Origin: Mesobaculum littorinae
GTDB taxonomy: Bacteria > Pseudomonadota > Alphaproteobacteria > Rhodobacterales > Rhodobacteraceae
DNA length: 64,000 bases
Direction: 5' to 3'
Assembly: GCF_004011175.1 (NCBI RefSeq)
Contig: NZ_RQXX01000001.1
Span: 608,535-672,534 of the forward strand
The notes below the pieces were generated by a model. It ran no database searches and was not told the origin of the DNA. It saw only the letters and a program-made list of their open reading frames with translations. How positions within the stretch are numbered: position 1 is the stretch's first letter; each line of letters opens with the position of its first letter. Below, piece by piece: positions 14,375 to 23,503 of the stretch. The position numbers and the translations under genes were made by a program.

Positions 14375-15171
14375 CCCGCGATCTTCGCCCAGATCTCCGT
14401 GATCTCCTCGGGCGTCAGCGGCATCGCCAGCTGATCGCACAGGACCTCGGCGAGGTGATCTCGGTCCGGGATCCGGCTTTTCGTCGTCTCGGATCCTTCA
14501 CGGGTGATCGCCCGGTCGAAGATTCCGATGCGCGTGTCACCCGACCATCCTGCGACGAAGAGGTGGGTCGAGAAAGGCTGTTCGTGCCAGGTCGCACAGA
14601 GATGGTTGGCTGCGCGGAGATCGATCTGGGCTACGTGCACCTCGTCGAATCCGTAGAGCTGCAGCCACCCATCCGGAGTCTGGCGTTCGACCACGTGTTC
14701 GCCGCCCACCGCATCCCAGGTCAGCCGATAGATGCCGTTCGGCGCCACCTGATCGCGGTCGGTATCCAGCCGAAGCGGGACCAGCGAGCCGGGCCCGCCG
14801 AAGCCCGCATCAACCAGCCAGCGCGTGCCGCTGCAGGTCACCAGCCAAGCGGCGTGGGTGCGCGGCCCGCGCGTCGGTCGGCCCATCCGCACGCGGCCAA
14901 GAACCGGCACGATGGAAAATCCCAGTGCGAGAAGCGCCTGCCCAAGCAGCGCGTTCTGTTCGAAGCAATATCCGCCGCGCTTGCGCCGGATAAGCTTGTC
15001 GCGCAGCGCGCTGGCCTTCAATGATGGGGTGCGTCCGAGCAGAGGATCGATGTTCTCAAACACGATCATCCGCATCTGGGCTGTCTGCAGACGCGCCAGC
15101 CCGTCGGCATCGGATGCGACGGCGGACAGGCCAAGTCGGGTCAGATAAGCCTGAAGGTCAATTTCGGACAT
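14371..15171 (-). CDS. Arylamine N-acetyltransferase
   Basis: This 266-residue cytoplasmic enzyme transfers acetyl groups from acetyl-CoA to aryl-amines and hydrazines. The catalytic triad is readable and correctly spaced: C69 in RGGYCFEQN, H106 in RTHAAW and D121 in LVDAGFGG, matching the Cys69-His107-Asp122 layout of characterised bacterial NATs. The start MSEIDLQAYL was preferred over an in-frame ATG four codons upstream (15183), which is also possible. It is convergent with the MOSC gene, overlapping by 4 bases. Confidence 0.9.
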   Translation of the reverse strand: MSEIDLQAYLTRLGLSAVASDADGLARLQTAQMRMIVFENIDPLLGRTPSLKASALRDKLIRRKRGGYCFEQNALLGQALLALGFSIVPVLGRVRMGRPTRGPRTHAAWLVTCSGTRWLVDAGFGGPGSLVPLRLDTDRDQVAPNGIYRLTWDAVGGEHVVERQTPDGWLQLYGFDEVHVAQIDLRAANHLCATWHEQPFSTHLFVAGWSGDTRIGIFDRAITREGSETTKSRIPDRDHLAEVLCDQLAMPLTPEEITEIWAKIAG

Positions 15172-15225
15172 GGCATCGCACATGGATGCGTCCCTTCTCC
15201 GGTTCGCGCCGAAGGGTGTCGCAGC

Positions 15226-15250
15226 CCGAACCGCCGGGTAAGCGGTTCGG
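15226..15250 (-). terminator. Stem-loop after typA
   Basis: A perfect 9-bp inverted repeat (CCGAACCGC and GCGGTTCGG, 7-base loop) lies 14 bases beyond the typA stop, between typA and the N-acetyltransferase gene. It lacks a U-tract. Confidence 0.4.
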
Positions 15251-15263
15251 ACTGCCCGTTGGC

Positions 15264-17084
15264 TTAGGCCGAGGCGCGCGACTGGCGCTTGCGCTCATGC
15301 GGGTCGAGGAACCGTTTGCGCAGACGCACGGCGTTGGGCGTGACCTCGACCAGTTCGTCGTCGTCGATATAGGCGATGGCCTCTTCCAGCGACATCCGGA
15401 CAGGGGTCGTCAGGCGGACGGCTTCGTCGGTGCCCGAGGCCCGCACGTTCGTCAGCTTCTTGCCCTTCAGCGGGTTCACCTCGAGATCGTTTTCGCGGCT
15501 GTGTTCGCCGATGATCATGCCCTCGTAGACGTTTTCCTGGGCACCGATGAACATCTTGCCGCGGTCTTCGAGGTTGAAGAGCGCGTAAGCCACGGACACG
15601 CCGTTCTCCATCGAGATCAGAACGCCCGCGCGCCGGCCCGGGATCGCTCCGCGATGCGGCGACCATTCATGGAAGACGCGGTTCAGGACGCCTGTGCCCC
15701 GTGTGTCGGTCAGGAACTCGCCGTGATAGCCGATCAGGCCGCGCGACGGTACATGCGCGATGATCCGCGTCTTACCGGTGCCCGCGGGCTTCATCTCGAC
15801 CAGATCGCCCTTGCGCGCGCCGGTCAGTTTTTCGATCACCGCGCCGGAATAGTCGTCGTCGACGTCGATGGTGACCTCTTCCACGGGCTCCATCTGCTGG
15901 CCGTCGATATCGCGGAACAGCACCTGCGGACGCGAGATCGAGAGTTCGAACCCTTCGCGCCGCATGTTCTCGATCAGAACGCCCATCTGAAGTTCGCCGC
16001 GACCCGCGACCTCGAACGCTTCGCCACCGGGTGTGTCGGTGACGCGGATCGCGACATTGACCTCGGCCTCGCGCATCAGACGTTCGCGGATGACGCGCGA
16101 CTGAACCTTTTTGCCGTCACGGCCGGCCAGCGGGCTGTCGTTGATCCCGAAGGTCACCGAGATCGTCGGAGGATCGATCGGCTGGGCGGGCAGGGGCGTA
16201 TCCTCGGCCAGGGCCGAGATCGTGTCGGCCACCGTCGCCTTGGACATGCCGGCGAGTGTGACGATATCGCCCGCCACGGCCTCGTCGATGGGCTGCTGAC
16301 CCAGGCCACGGAAGGCGAGGATTTTCGAGACGCGGAATTGTTCGATCTTCTCACCGTGCCGCGACAGGGCCTGCACCGTGGCGCCGGCCTTGAGCGTGCC
16401 GGATTCGACGCGGCCGGTCAGAATGCGGCCGATGAAGGGGTCGGCGCCAAGCGTCGTCGCCAGCATCTGGAACGGTGCGTCCTTTTTCGTCGTCTGACGC
16501 GGGCGCGGCACGTGGTTCACGACCAGCTGGAACAGCGCCGACAAGTCCTTTCGTGGACCGTCGAGTTCGCTGTCGGCCCAGCCCGACCGCCCCGAGGCGT
16601 AGAGATGCGGAAAGTCGAGCTGGTCGTCATCGGCGCCGAGGTTCGCGAAGAGGTCGAAGACCTCGTTCAGGGCGCGGTCGGGCTCGGCATCGGGCTTATC
16701 GACCTTGTTCAGCACGACAATGGGGCGAAGGCCGAGCGCCAGCGCCTTGGAGGTCACGAACTTGGTCTGCGGCATCGGACCTTCGGCCGCGTCGACCAGC
16801 AGCACCACGCCGTCGACCATCGACAGGATGCGCTCGACCTCGCCGCCGAAATCGGCGTGGCCCGGCGTGTCGACGATGTTGATCCGCGTGTCCTTCCACT
16901 CGACCGACGTCGCCTTGGCCAGGATCGTGATCCCGCGCTCGCGTTCCAGGTCGTTGGAATCCATCGCCCGTTCGGCGACGGCCTGATTTTCCCGGAACGC
17001 GCCGGATTGCTTGAGAAGCTCGTCGACGAGCGTGGTTTTGCCATGGTCGACGTGAGCAATGATGGCGATGTTTCGCAAATCCAT
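15264..17084 (-). CDS. typA: Ribosome-associated GTPase TypA/BipA
   Basis: TypA (606 residues, usual length) is a translational GTPase of the EF-G/LepA type that aids 50S assembly, often needed at low temperature or under stress. The G1 motif AHVDHGKT is at residues 10-17, followed by [12 protein letters not shown] (G3) and NKVDKPDA (G4). Domain 2, the EF-G-like domains and the BipA C-terminal domain with [18 protein letters not shown] follow. It appears to be its own transcription unit, with the CsbD-like gene 99 bases upstream on the same strand. Confidence 0.95.
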   Translation of the reverse strand: MDLRNIAIIAHVDHGKTTLVDELLKQSGAFRENQAVAERAMDSNDLERERGITILAKATSVEWKDTRINIVDTPGHADFGGEVERILSMVDGVVLLVDAAEGPMPQTKFVTSKALALGLRPIVVLNKVDKPDAEPDRALNEVFDLFANLGADDDQLDFPHLYASGRSGWADSELDGPRKDLSALFQLVVNHVPRPRQTTKKDAPFQMLATTLGADPFIGRILTGRVESGTLKAGATVQALSRHGEKIEQFRVSKILAFRGLGQQPIDEAVAGDIVTLAGMSKATVADTISALAEDTPLPAQPIDPPTISVTFGINDSPLAGRDGKKVQSRVIRERLMREAEVNVAIRVTDTPGGEAFEVAGRGELQMGVLIENMRREGFELSISRPQVLFRDIDGQQMEPVEEVTIDVDDDYSGAVIEKLTGARKGDLVEMKPAGTGKTRIIAHVPSRGLIGYHGEFLTDTRGTGVLNRVFHEWSPHRGAIPGRRAGVLISMENGVSVAYALFNLEDRGKMFIGAQENVYEGMIIGEHSRENDLEVNPLKGKKLTNVRASGTDEAVRLTTPVRMSLEEAIAYIDDDELVEVTPNAVRLRKRFLDPHERKRQSRASA

Positions 17085-17130
17085 GAGACAGCCTTTTCCG
17101 GGGTTGGGCAGCGATTACCGTGCAGTCGCA

Positions 17131-17158
17131 GAAAAGGCCAGCCTGAAACGGCCGGCCT
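17131..17158 (-). terminator. Rho-independent terminator after the CsbD-like gene
   Basis: On the minus strand AGGCCGGCC pairs with GGCTGGCCT (9 bp, one G-U, loop of 6) and is followed by TTTTC. It lies 26 bases after the CsbD-like stop and before typA. Confidence 0.7.
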
Positions 17159-17183
17159 GCTGAACGTCCCGGGGCGTCGTGGT

Positions 17184-17531
17184 TCAGTTACTGCGCTGGA
17201 TCGGTGCGTCGGGCTGATTATCGTCGCCGAACTCGCGGTCATCGGAGTAGACATCCTCGCCGGTCGGGATGTGGCGGGCGCTTTGGCGGATGTTGGTGTT
17301 GTCCATGTGGTCGTCCATGCGGACGTCAGAGGGCACGGCGCCTTCCAGCCATTCGTCGATTTCCTCGCGTGCCTCGCTGCTGGTCAGCTCGCGCTTTTCC
17401 GAAAGGTACTGGGCAAACCGGGCCTTGTCGCCGTCGATGTCCATAAGCTCGGAGCTTTCGACCTCGGGCCAGCGTTGTTCGATGGCTTCGAAAAAGGCGG
17501 GCCAGTTCTGCTCTACGGTCTGCCACTGCAT
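17184..17531 (-). CDS. CsbD-like small acidic protein
   Basis: This is a 115-residue soluble acidic protein. Residues 1-62 resemble the CsbD stress-protein fold: an NW motif (VEQNWPAFFEAIEQRWPEV), a central DGDKARFAQYL helix and a closing AREEIDEWLEG. The C-terminal 50 residues are Asp/Asn-rich and probably disordered. CsbD proteins are induced by general stress but have no known activity. The Shine-Dalgarno AGGAG is 8 bases before the ATG. The gene looks monocistronic, with its own terminator. The family assignment rests on pattern similarity only. Confidence 0.65.
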   Translation of the reverse strand: MQWQTVEQNWPAFFEAIEQRWPEVESSELMDIDGDKARFAQYLSEKRELTSSEAREEIDEWLEGAVPSDVRMDDHMDNTNIRQSARHIPTGEDVYSDDREFGDDNQPDAPIQRSN

Positions 17532-17690
17532 TCTGAAATCTCCTTATCGGCTGTCGTCGTCGCCTGTTCCGGGCGTCAATGCCGCGGCAAAGCACCGGGT
17601 TCCGCCAGCGTCGGGGATCGTGCCGTCATGCGCGGGGCCCCGCCTGCGCGCCCCCGAAGGAAATCTGACGGGAACAGGGTTAGCGCAAGG

Positions 17691-17852
17691 TTAAGACGGG
17701 CCGCTTTCGGGGATCTCCGGGTCCGGCGCAAAGGTCCGGATCACCGCGCCACCGGCGGCATCGACCGCCCGCACGGGTAGCCGCAGCAGGGCACAGCCGG
17801 GCAGCGTGGTCAGCATGGCAAGGCACAGGATCGCCATGCGTGGGGCCGTCAT
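17691..17852 (-). CDS. Small lipoprotein, 53 residues
   Basis: This tiny gene overlaps the stop of the upstream binding-protein gene by 4 bases (ATGA). The product starts with a basic then hydrophobic stretch and a lipobox (MTAPRMAILCLAMLTTLPGC), so it should be lipidated at C20, leaving a mature peptide of about 34 residues ending FAPDPEIPESGPS. No family was recognised. The coupling suggests it is made together with the binding protein, perhaps as a membrane-anchored accessory, but this is inference. The coding call rests on the lipoprotein signal plus the overlap. Confidence 0.6.
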   Translation of the reverse strand: MTAPRMAILCLAMLTTLPGCALLRLPVRAVDAAGGAVIRTFAPDPEIPESGPS

Positions 17853-19678
17853 TCCTCGACCCACCAGACGTCGGGCAGGAACCCGATCCAGTCGCCATAC
17901 ATCGGCAGCCGGTCGGGATGCGTAAGCCGGGCGTCGTGGGCCAGCCGCGACACGTCGGAATACCAGACCGGGATCACGTATCGCCCAGCGGTCAGCACCC
18001 GGTCGAGCGCCTTGACCGCGGCAACATACTCCTCGCGGCTTTGCGAATTCAGCATGGCGTCGATCATCGCCTCGGCGGCAGGGCTCTTCATGCCCATCCA
18101 GTTGCGCGACCCGGGGGTGTCGGCGGCGTCCGAGGACCAGTAGAGGCGCTGTTCGTTCCCCGGCGACAGTGACAGGCCACGATAGTAGTACGCCATGTCG
18201 AAATCGAAATCGGTCGTCCGTTCGGTGTATTGTGCGGGGTCGATGTTGGTGATGCGGGGGCGGATCCCCACGCGTTCCAGGGCCGCGGCGAAGATGTCGA
18301 CGATCTGGGTCACGTCGGTCGCGCCCTGGTTTTCGCTGGCCCCCTGGCTGAGCACGATCTCGAAGGTCATGGGCCGCCCCTTGGCATCCTTCATCTGTCC
18401 GTCCTGCACGGTCCATCCGGCCTCGGCCAGAAGATCGATGGCCCGGCGGAGGTTGCGGCGGTTCCTTTCGGTGCCGTCGCCCTCGGGCAGGGTGTAGCCG
18501 TCGAGCGTGCCGGGGGGCAGGTCGTCCGCGAAGGGGCTGAGCAGGTCGCGCACCCGCCCCTCGGCCGGGCCGGGATCCATGGCGAGGACCGAGTTCGAAA
18601 AATAGGATGAGATGCGCGGATCGCGCCCGCCGTTCAGCGTCTGGCTGATGAACTCGTAATTGAAGACATGCATCATAGCCGACCGCACGCGCCAGTCATC
18701 GAAGGGGGCGTGGCGTGTGTTCATCACCAGCCCCCGGATGCTGGATGGGCGTTGGTGCGGGATCTCGGCCTTCACGACCTCGCCTGACCGCACCCGGGGA
18801 AAATCATAGGCGATATCCCAGTGCGCGGCGTTGGTATCGCGATAGACGTCCACCGTGCCGGCCTTGAACGCCTCGAACAGGACGTCGCCGTCGCCGAAAT
18901 AGTCGTAGCGCAGGGTCCCGATGTTGTGCTGGCCCTGCATGACCGGCACATCGGCACCCCACCAGTCGGGATTGCGATCCAACTCGATATACCGCCCGGG
19001 CTCGTAGTCGCCGATCACGTAGGGGCCCGATCCGATTGGCACAACGGAAAGCCCCGAGGCGCCGAAATCCTCCGCCTCCCACTGCGCCTTTTTCAGGACG
19101 GGGCGCAGCCCGAGAATGAGAGGAAGTTCGCGGTCTTGCGTCTTGAAGGTAAAGCGCACGCTGTCGGGTCCGGTCTGTTCGGCCGAGGATACCTGGTCAT
19201 AGGCTGTCCGAAAGCTCGGGTGCCCTTCGGTTCCCAGGATCTCGTGGCTGAAGAGCACATCCGCGACCGTCACCTTGCTGCCGTCGGAAAACTTCGCCTC
19301 GGGCCGCAGCGTGAATTCCACCCATGACCGGTCGTCGGCCACTTCTACGGTTTCGGCCAAGAGCCCATAGAGAGTGAAGGGTTCATCCCAGGACCGCGCC
19401 ATAAGCGATTCGAAAACATAGGCCCGTACGCCGTACGGGTAGCGACCTTTCAGGATGAACGGGTTGAGGCTGTCGAATCCCCCCACCTCGCCGAAGACGA
19501 TTCGCCCCCCTTGGGGGGCATCGGGATTGGCGTAGGGCAGGGCGTCGAACCCGGGGGCGAGCGCCGGTTCACCATACATCGCGATACCGTGCCGTGGCTC
19601 GGCAAAAAGGGGGGAAACCGTGCAGGAGGCGGCCGCAAGCGCTGTTACAAAGGATTTTGCGTAGAAACTGAAGGTCAT
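17849..19678 (-). CDS. Extracellular solute-binding protein, family 5 (peptide/YejA-like)
   Basis: This 609-residue periplasmic protein is of the oligopeptide/nickel-binding type. A signal peptide (cleavage near LFA-EPRHG, about residue 26) is followed by the YejA-like opening GIAMYGEPALAPGFDALPYANP and GGFDSLNPFI, with the family 5 pattern of ligand-chamber segments. YejA-type proteins bind microcin C-like or other oligopeptides and deliver them to YejBEF permease/ATPase partners. No permease or ATPase gene is adjacent, so this is an orphan binding protein relying on a transporter elsewhere. The start shown has no competing upstream frame. Confidence 0.88.
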   Translation of the reverse strand: MTFSFYAKSFVTALAAASCTVSPLFAEPRHGIAMYGEPALAPGFDALPYANPDAPQGGRIVFGEVGGFDSLNPFILKGRYPYGVRAYVFESLMARSWDEPFTLYGLLAETVEVADDRSWVEFTLRPEAKFSDGSKVTVADVLFSHEILGTEGHPSFRTAYDQVSSAEQTGPDSVRFTFKTQDRELPLILGLRPVLKKAQWEAEDFGASGLSVVPIGSGPYVIGDYEPGRYIELDRNPDWWGADVPVMQGQHNIGTLRYDYFGDGDVLFEAFKAGTVDVYRDTNAAHWDIAYDFPRVRSGEVVKAEIPHQRPSSIRGLVMNTRHAPFDDWRVRSAMMHVFNYEFISQTLNGGRDPRISSYFSNSVLAMDPGPAEGRVRDLLSPFADDLPPGTLDGYTLPEGDGTERNRRNLRRAIDLLAEAGWTVQDGQMKDAKGRPMTFEIVLSQGASENQGATDVTQIVDIFAAALERVGIRPRITNIDPAQYTERTTDFDFDMAYYYRGLSLSPGNEQRLYWSSDAADTPGSRNWMGMKSPAAEAMIDAMLNSQSREEYVAAVKALDRVLTAGRYVIPVWYSDVSRLAHDARLTHPDRLPMYGDWIGFLPDVWWVEE

Positions 19679-19759
19679 GCTTGCGGGGGTCCTTTGCGGC
19701 TGTCCGGGGGAGATTGTCGCCAGCCTATGGGGCTATGTGTGGGTTTTCAAACTTTTACG

Positions 19760-19788
19760 TTGGACAACGACGACGGGGGGTATATATA
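19760..19788 (+). promoter_or_regulatory. Sigma-70 type promoter for the small RNA
   Basis: TTGGAC (19760-19765) is separated by exactly 17 bases from TATATA (19783-19788). This is one of the best consensus-like promoters in the window, and it points towards the terminator at 19843-19872 with no open frame of note between them. Confidence 0.6.
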
Positions 19789-19794
19789 GGGCTT

Positions 19795-19872
19795 ACTGCT
19801 CGATAGGTTTCTTGCCTGTATGAAACCTGCCTCAATAACTTGACGCCCGCCTTCGTGCGGGCGTTTTTTTTG
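19795..19872 (+). ncRNA. Candidate trans-acting small RNA, about 78 nt
   Basis: Between the predicted promoter and a strong terminator lies a segment of about 78 bases with no convincing coding potential. A first hairpin is formed by AGGTTTC (19805-19811) and GAAACCT (19822-19828), a perfect 7-bp stem. A single-stranded linker (about 19829-19842) is followed by the terminator hairpin and eight or nine U residues. This is the architecture of Hfq-dependent bacterial small RNAs. It sits in the divergent gap between the peptide-binding protein gene and bdhA. The family is not recognised; the 5' end is estimated from the -10 box. Confidence 0.55.
19843..19872 (+). terminator. Strong Rho-independent terminator of the small RNA
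   Basis: ACGCCCGC pairs with GCGGGCGT (8 bp, loop CTTCGT) and runs directly into a T-tract. It lies upstream of bdhA and downstream of no plus-strand coding gene, which is why it marks a non-coding transcript. Confidence 0.85.
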
Positions 19873-19988
19873 GCCAGCCGTCCCGCTGGCCGAGCAGGCC
19901 CCTCCACGCAACCCGAGAAGCTGTTGAGGCGTTGCCTTTGCATGTGCAGCATGCACTGATCCCGGCAACAGCAGGAAAGGCAGAACCG

Positions 19989-20762
19989 ATGAACCTGAAA
20001 GGCAAGACAGCGGTGGTCACGGGGTCCAATTCGGGGATCGGGCTAGGGGTCGCGACCGAGCTCGCCCGCGCCGGGGCCGACATCGTGCTGAACTCCTATA
20101 CCGACCGGGAGGAAGACCACCAGCTGGCCGAGCGGCTATCGGCGGAACATGGCGTATCGGTGCGCTACATCGCCGCCGACCTGTCCAAGGGCGCGGCCGC
20201 CCGTGGCCTGATCGAAGAGGCCGGTGCCTGCGATATCCTGGTGAACAACGCGGGTATCCAGCATGTCGCCCCGATCGAGGAATTCCCGGTCGAGAAATGG
20301 GATGCGATCATCGCCATCATGCTGTCGGCCGTGTTCCACACCACGGCGGTGGCGCTGCCGATGATGCGCAAGGCGGGCTGGGGCAGGGTGGTCAACATCG
20401 CCTCGGCGCACGGGTTGACCGCGTCACCCTACAAATCCGCCTATGTCGCGGCCAAGCATGGCGTTGTGGGCATGACCAAGGTCGTCGCGCTGGAAACGGC
20501 GGAAGAGCCGATCACCGCGAACGCCATCTGCCCGGGCTACGTGATGACGCCCTTGGTCGAATCGCAAATCCCCGACACGATGAAGAAGTACGACATGGAC
20601 CGCGAAACCGTGATCCGTGAGGTGATGCTGGAGCGGCAACCGTCGAAGCAGTTCGCGACGGTGGAAGAGCTGGGTGGCGTCGCCACGTTCCTCTGTTCGG
20701 ACGCGGCGCGTCAGATCACCGGCACCACGATCAGCGTCGATGGCGGTTGGACCGCGCTTTGA
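19989..20762 (+). CDS. bdhA: 3-hydroxybutyrate dehydrogenase
   Basis: This 257-residue short-chain dehydrogenase interconverts D-3-hydroxybutyrate and acetoacetate with NAD, a step of polyhydroxybutyrate degradation. The cofactor motif GSNSGIGLG is near residue 12, NNAGIQHV follows, and the catalytic set is S in NIASAHG plus YKSAYVAAKHG (YxxxK). The tail GGWTAL is typical of bacterial BDH. An upstream in-frame start at 19932 was rejected because ATG 19989 gives the family-standard MNLKGKTAVVTGSNSG and has AGGAAAGG upstream. Its stop overlaps the next gene, a patatin-like hydrolase, a pairing seen in PHB-using proteobacteria. Confidence 0.92.
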   Translation: MNLKGKTAVVTGSNSGIGLGVATELARAGADIVLNSYTDREEDHQLAERLSAEHGVSVRYIAADLSKGAAARGLIEEAGACDILVNNAGIQHVAPIEEFPVEKWDAIIAIMLSAVFHTTAVALPMMRKAGWGRVVNIASAHGLTASPYKSAYVAAKHGVVGMTKVVALETAEEPITANAICPGYVMTPLVESQIPDTMKKYDMDRETVIREVMLERQPSKQFATVEELGGVATFLCSDAARQITGTTISVDGGWTAL

Positions 20763-21796
20763 GCGCGAAGCCGATCAACCTTGCCCTTCAGGGAGGTGGC
20801 GCGCATGGCGCCTTTACATGGGGCGTGCTCGACGCATTGCTGGAAAGCGGCGCGGTTGAAATTGTCGGCGTTTCGGCGACGTCGGCGGGTGCGCTGAATG
20901 CCGCCGCTCTGAAGGCGGGACTGGCCGCGGGGGGCGCATCCGCCGCCCGCGACAACCTCGACTGGCTGTGGGGGCAGGTGGGTGCGCTGGACGACATGCG
21001 GCTGGCGCATTGGATGACGGCGTTTTCGCCGGCCCCGGGCCTCGTGTCGAAAACACTGGAATACTCCCTGCCGTTCTCGATCGCAGATGCCATGAGCCGG
21101 TTGTTCAGCCCTTACGCCTACGGCCCATTCTACCAGAACCCGCTTGAGCGGATCGTGGAGCATTTCGACTTTGCGAACATCAGGACAGGGGCCGGCCCGG
21201 CCCTGTTCATCTGCGCCACGAACGTGCGCAGCGGCAAGATCCGCGTGTTCCGCGACGAGGAGATCGTGCCAGAGGCCATTCTTGCCTCTGCCTGCCTGCC
21301 CACCATGTTCCAGGCTGTCGAGATCCCGGACAAGGCAACCGGCCGCGTCGAGGCCTACTGGGACGGTGGTTATACCGGCAATCCGGCGTTGTTTCCCCTG
21401 TTTGACGCGGACCTGCCCGCCGACATCGTGATCGTCAACATCAACCCCCTGACACGACCGGATCTACCCACGACAGCACCGGAGATCCTCAATCGGATCA
21501 ACGAGATCAGCTTCAACACGTCGCTTCTACGTGAGCTTCGTGCGATAAGTTTCGTGCAGGATCTGATGGCGTCGGGACGTATTCCCGAGGGGGCAATGAA
21601 GTTCTCACTTGTCCACATGATCGCCGACGATGACCTGATGCGTGACCTTAGCGTCGCGACGAAACTCGTTCCCACACCGTCGGTTCTGGCCGGGCTGAAA
21701 GCGTCGGGGCGACAGGCGGCCAAGTCATTTCTGGATAATCATCTCGAGGATATCGGCGAGCGCAGCAGCGTCGATCTGCCGACGATGTTCGGATAG
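20759..21796 (+). CDS. Patatin-like phospholipase
   Basis: This 345-residue serine hydrolase has the patatin Ser-Asp dyad. The oxyanion motif is LQGGGAHGAF near residue 8, the nucleophile elbow is in GVSATSAGALN, and the Asp is in DGGYTGNP. Proteins of this type hydrolyse lipids, and the family also includes PHB-linked hydrolases. The likely start is TTG at 20759 overlapping the bdhA stop (TTGA); another TTG at 20747 is possible, and no ATG fits. Co-transcription with bdhA suggests a role in PHB or lipid breakdown, which is inference. Confidence 0.87.
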   Translation: MSAKPINLALQGGGAHGAFTWGVLDALLESGAVEIVGVSATSAGALNAAALKAGLAAGGASAARDNLDWLWGQVGALDDMRLAHWMTAFSPAPGLVSKTLEYSLPFSIADAMSRLFSPYAYGPFYQNPLERIVEHFDFANIRTGAGPALFICATNVRSGKIRVFRDEEIVPEAILASACLPTMFQAVEIPDKATGRVEAYWDGGYTGNPALFPLFDADLPADIVIVNINPLTRPDLPTTAPEILNRINEISFNTSLLRELRAISFVQDLMASGRIPEGAMKFSLVHMIADDDLMRDLSVATKLVPTPSVLAGLKASGRQAAKSFLDNHLEDIGERSSVDLPTMFG

Positions 21797-21805
21797 GCGG
21801 CGGGC

Positions 21806-22504
21806 CTATTCCGCGGCCCTTGGCAGATCTGGCGCCGGGGCTTTCGTCGGCGGATAGACGAGGCCCGCGGAAATCACCAGTTTTGCGGCATCCTCGATCG
21901 TCATGTCCAGCTCGATCACTTCGCTTTCGGGCAGGAACAGCAGAAAGCCCGAGGTCGGGTTGGGCGTGGTCGGCAGAAACACCGTCAGCTTGCGGTCGCC
22001 CACCGGGATGGTTGCGTCGATCTCGCCCTTGGCGGCGGTCGAGATGAACCCGATCGACCAGATCCCGCGCCGCGGATATTCGATCAGGCACGCGCGGTCG
22101 AACGACGTCTCGGTCTGGGCGAATACAGTTTCCGCAAGCTGTTTCAGGGCGTTGTAGATCGATCTTACGACGGGGACAGAATCCACCACGCTTTCGCCCC
22201 AGCGCAAGAGCGACCGTCCGATCAGCCCCTTTGCCAGCCAGCCCACGATGACGGTGAAGAGCAGGCCAAAGATCACACCAACGCCGCGCAGGTTGATCCC
22301 GATATACTGCTCGGGCCGGAAGCGCAGCGGAACGAAGGGCATGACCCAAGAGTCGATCCAGCCGACCAGCGTCCAGAGCAGCCAGACGGTCAACGCGATG
22401 GGCGCAATGACCACGATGCCAGTCAGGAAGCTGGCGCGCAGCCCGCCCAGCAGCGTGTTGCGGCGGCGCCGCGGGTCGCGAGGATCGGTCCTGTGAGTGC
22501 TCAT
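21806..22504 (-). CDS. DUF502 family inner-membrane protein
   Basis: This is a 232-residue membrane protein of the DUF502 family. Two transmembrane segments (about 26-50, FLTGIVVIAPIALTVWLLW, and about 74-95) are followed by the conserved block SVVDSVPVVRSIYNALKQL and a soluble domain with TTPNPTSGFLLFLPESEV. A basic N-terminus (RDPRRRRN) precedes the first segment. Function is unknown across the family. It converges on the patatin gene with a 9-base gap. Confidence 0.88.
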   Translation of the reverse strand: MSTHRTDPRDPRRRRNTLLGGLRASFLTGIVVIAPIALTVWLLWTLVGWIDSWVMPFVPLRFRPEQYIGINLRGVGVIFGLLFTVIVGWLAKGLIGRSLLRWGESVVDSVPVVRSIYNALKQLAETVFAQTETSFDRACLIEYPRRGIWSIGFISTAAKGEIDATIPVGDRKLTVFLPTTPNPTSGFLLFLPESEVIELDMTIEDAAKLVISAGLVYPPTKAPAPDLPRAAE

Positions 22505-22579
22505 TGTCGCCGATGACTATTCCACGAGAGAAAGTCTAGGCCGGTGCGCGCCCGGCCACAACGTCCGCGCCACAGATGC

Positions 22580-23503
22580 CTAGGCCGTGCCGCGCTGTTT
22601 GACGATTTCCTGAGCGATCTCTGCGGCCAAGCGTGCATTGTTCAGCACCAGCGCGATGTTCGAGGTCAGCGACCGGCCCTCGGTCAGCTCGAAAATCCGC
22701 GACAGGAGGAAGGGCGTGACGTCCTTGCTCGCGATGCCCTGCGCCTCGGCCTCGCCGATGGCCTGCGCGATGACAGGGGCCAGCTCCTCCGCCGAGATCT
22801 CGTCCACCTCGGGGATCGGGTTGGCGATCAGTTGGCCGCCGGGAATACCCATCCGCCCCCGCATCAGATGTGCACCTGCGATGCCGCGTGCGGTGTCCAC
22901 ACGCAGCGGCGCCGGCATGCCCGAGCTGCGCGACCAGAACGCCGGAAACTCGTTCTGACCATAGGCGATGACCGGAACGCCAAGAGTTTCAAGAACCTCC
23001 AGGGTTTTCTTGAGGTCGAGGATGGCTTTTGCCCCAGCGGCCACGACGGTAACCGGGGTCTGGGCCAGCTCCTGCAAATCGGCAGAGATGTCAAAGCTCT
23101 GTTCGGCCCCGCGGTGCACGCCGCCGATGCCGCCCGTCGCAAAGACGTCGATCTCCGCCGCGCGGGCCGCGATCATCGTTGCGGCGACGGTGGTCGAGCC
23201 GGTGCCGCCGGCCGCGAGACAGGCCGCCAGATCCGCGCGGGACAGCTTTGCCACGTTCTCGGCCCGCGCAAGGTCGCGCAGCGTCTCGGCCGTCAGGCCG
23301 ATCTTCAGCCGTCCGCCCATCACAGCCAGGGTGGCGGGAACGGCGCCTGCCGCGCGCACCGTCTCTTCGACCGCTTCGGCGGTTTCCACGTTCTGCGGCC
23401 AGGGCATTCCATGGGTGACAATCGTGGATTCCAACGCAACGATCGGGCGCCCGGTCGAGCGGGCTTCGGCGACCTCGGGCGAGAAATCGAGGGGCAGGGT
23501 CAT
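22580..23503 (-). CDS. psuG: Pseudouridine-5'-phosphate glycosidase
   Basis: PsuG (307 residues) cleaves pseudouridine 5'-phosphate to uracil and ribose 5-phosphate, the second step of pseudouridine salvage in the cytoplasm. Family features include RPIVALESTIVTHGMPWPQN near the start, VAKLSRADL, GGTGSTTVAATM, FATGGIGGVHRG and PEVDEISAEELAP. Its start overlaps the stop of the kinase gene by 4 bases (ATGA), so kinase and glycosidase form a two-gene operon. Confidence 0.94.
   Translation of the reverse strand: MTLPLDFSPEVAEARSTGRPIVALESTIVTHGMPWPQNVETAEAVEETVRAAGAVPATLAVMGGRLKIGLTAETLRDLARAENVAKLSRADLAACLAAGGTGSTTVAATMIAARAAEIDVFATGGIGGVHRGAEQSFDISADLQELAQTPVTVVAAGAKAILDLKKTLEVLETLGVPVIAYGQNEFPAFWSRSSGMPAPLRVDTARGIAGAHLMRGRMGIPGGQLIANPIPEVDEISAEELAPVIAQAIGEAEAQGIASKDVTPFLLSRIFELTEGRSLTSNIALVLNNARLAAEIAQEIVKQRGTA

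Noticed and set aside
15021..17780. A 919-codon open frame on the plus strand opposite typA
   Set aside because: It is the antisense shadow of a strongly conserved gene in GC-rich DNA; its sequence is His/Gly/Arg-rich low-complexity with no family pattern, and no ribosome site precedes it.
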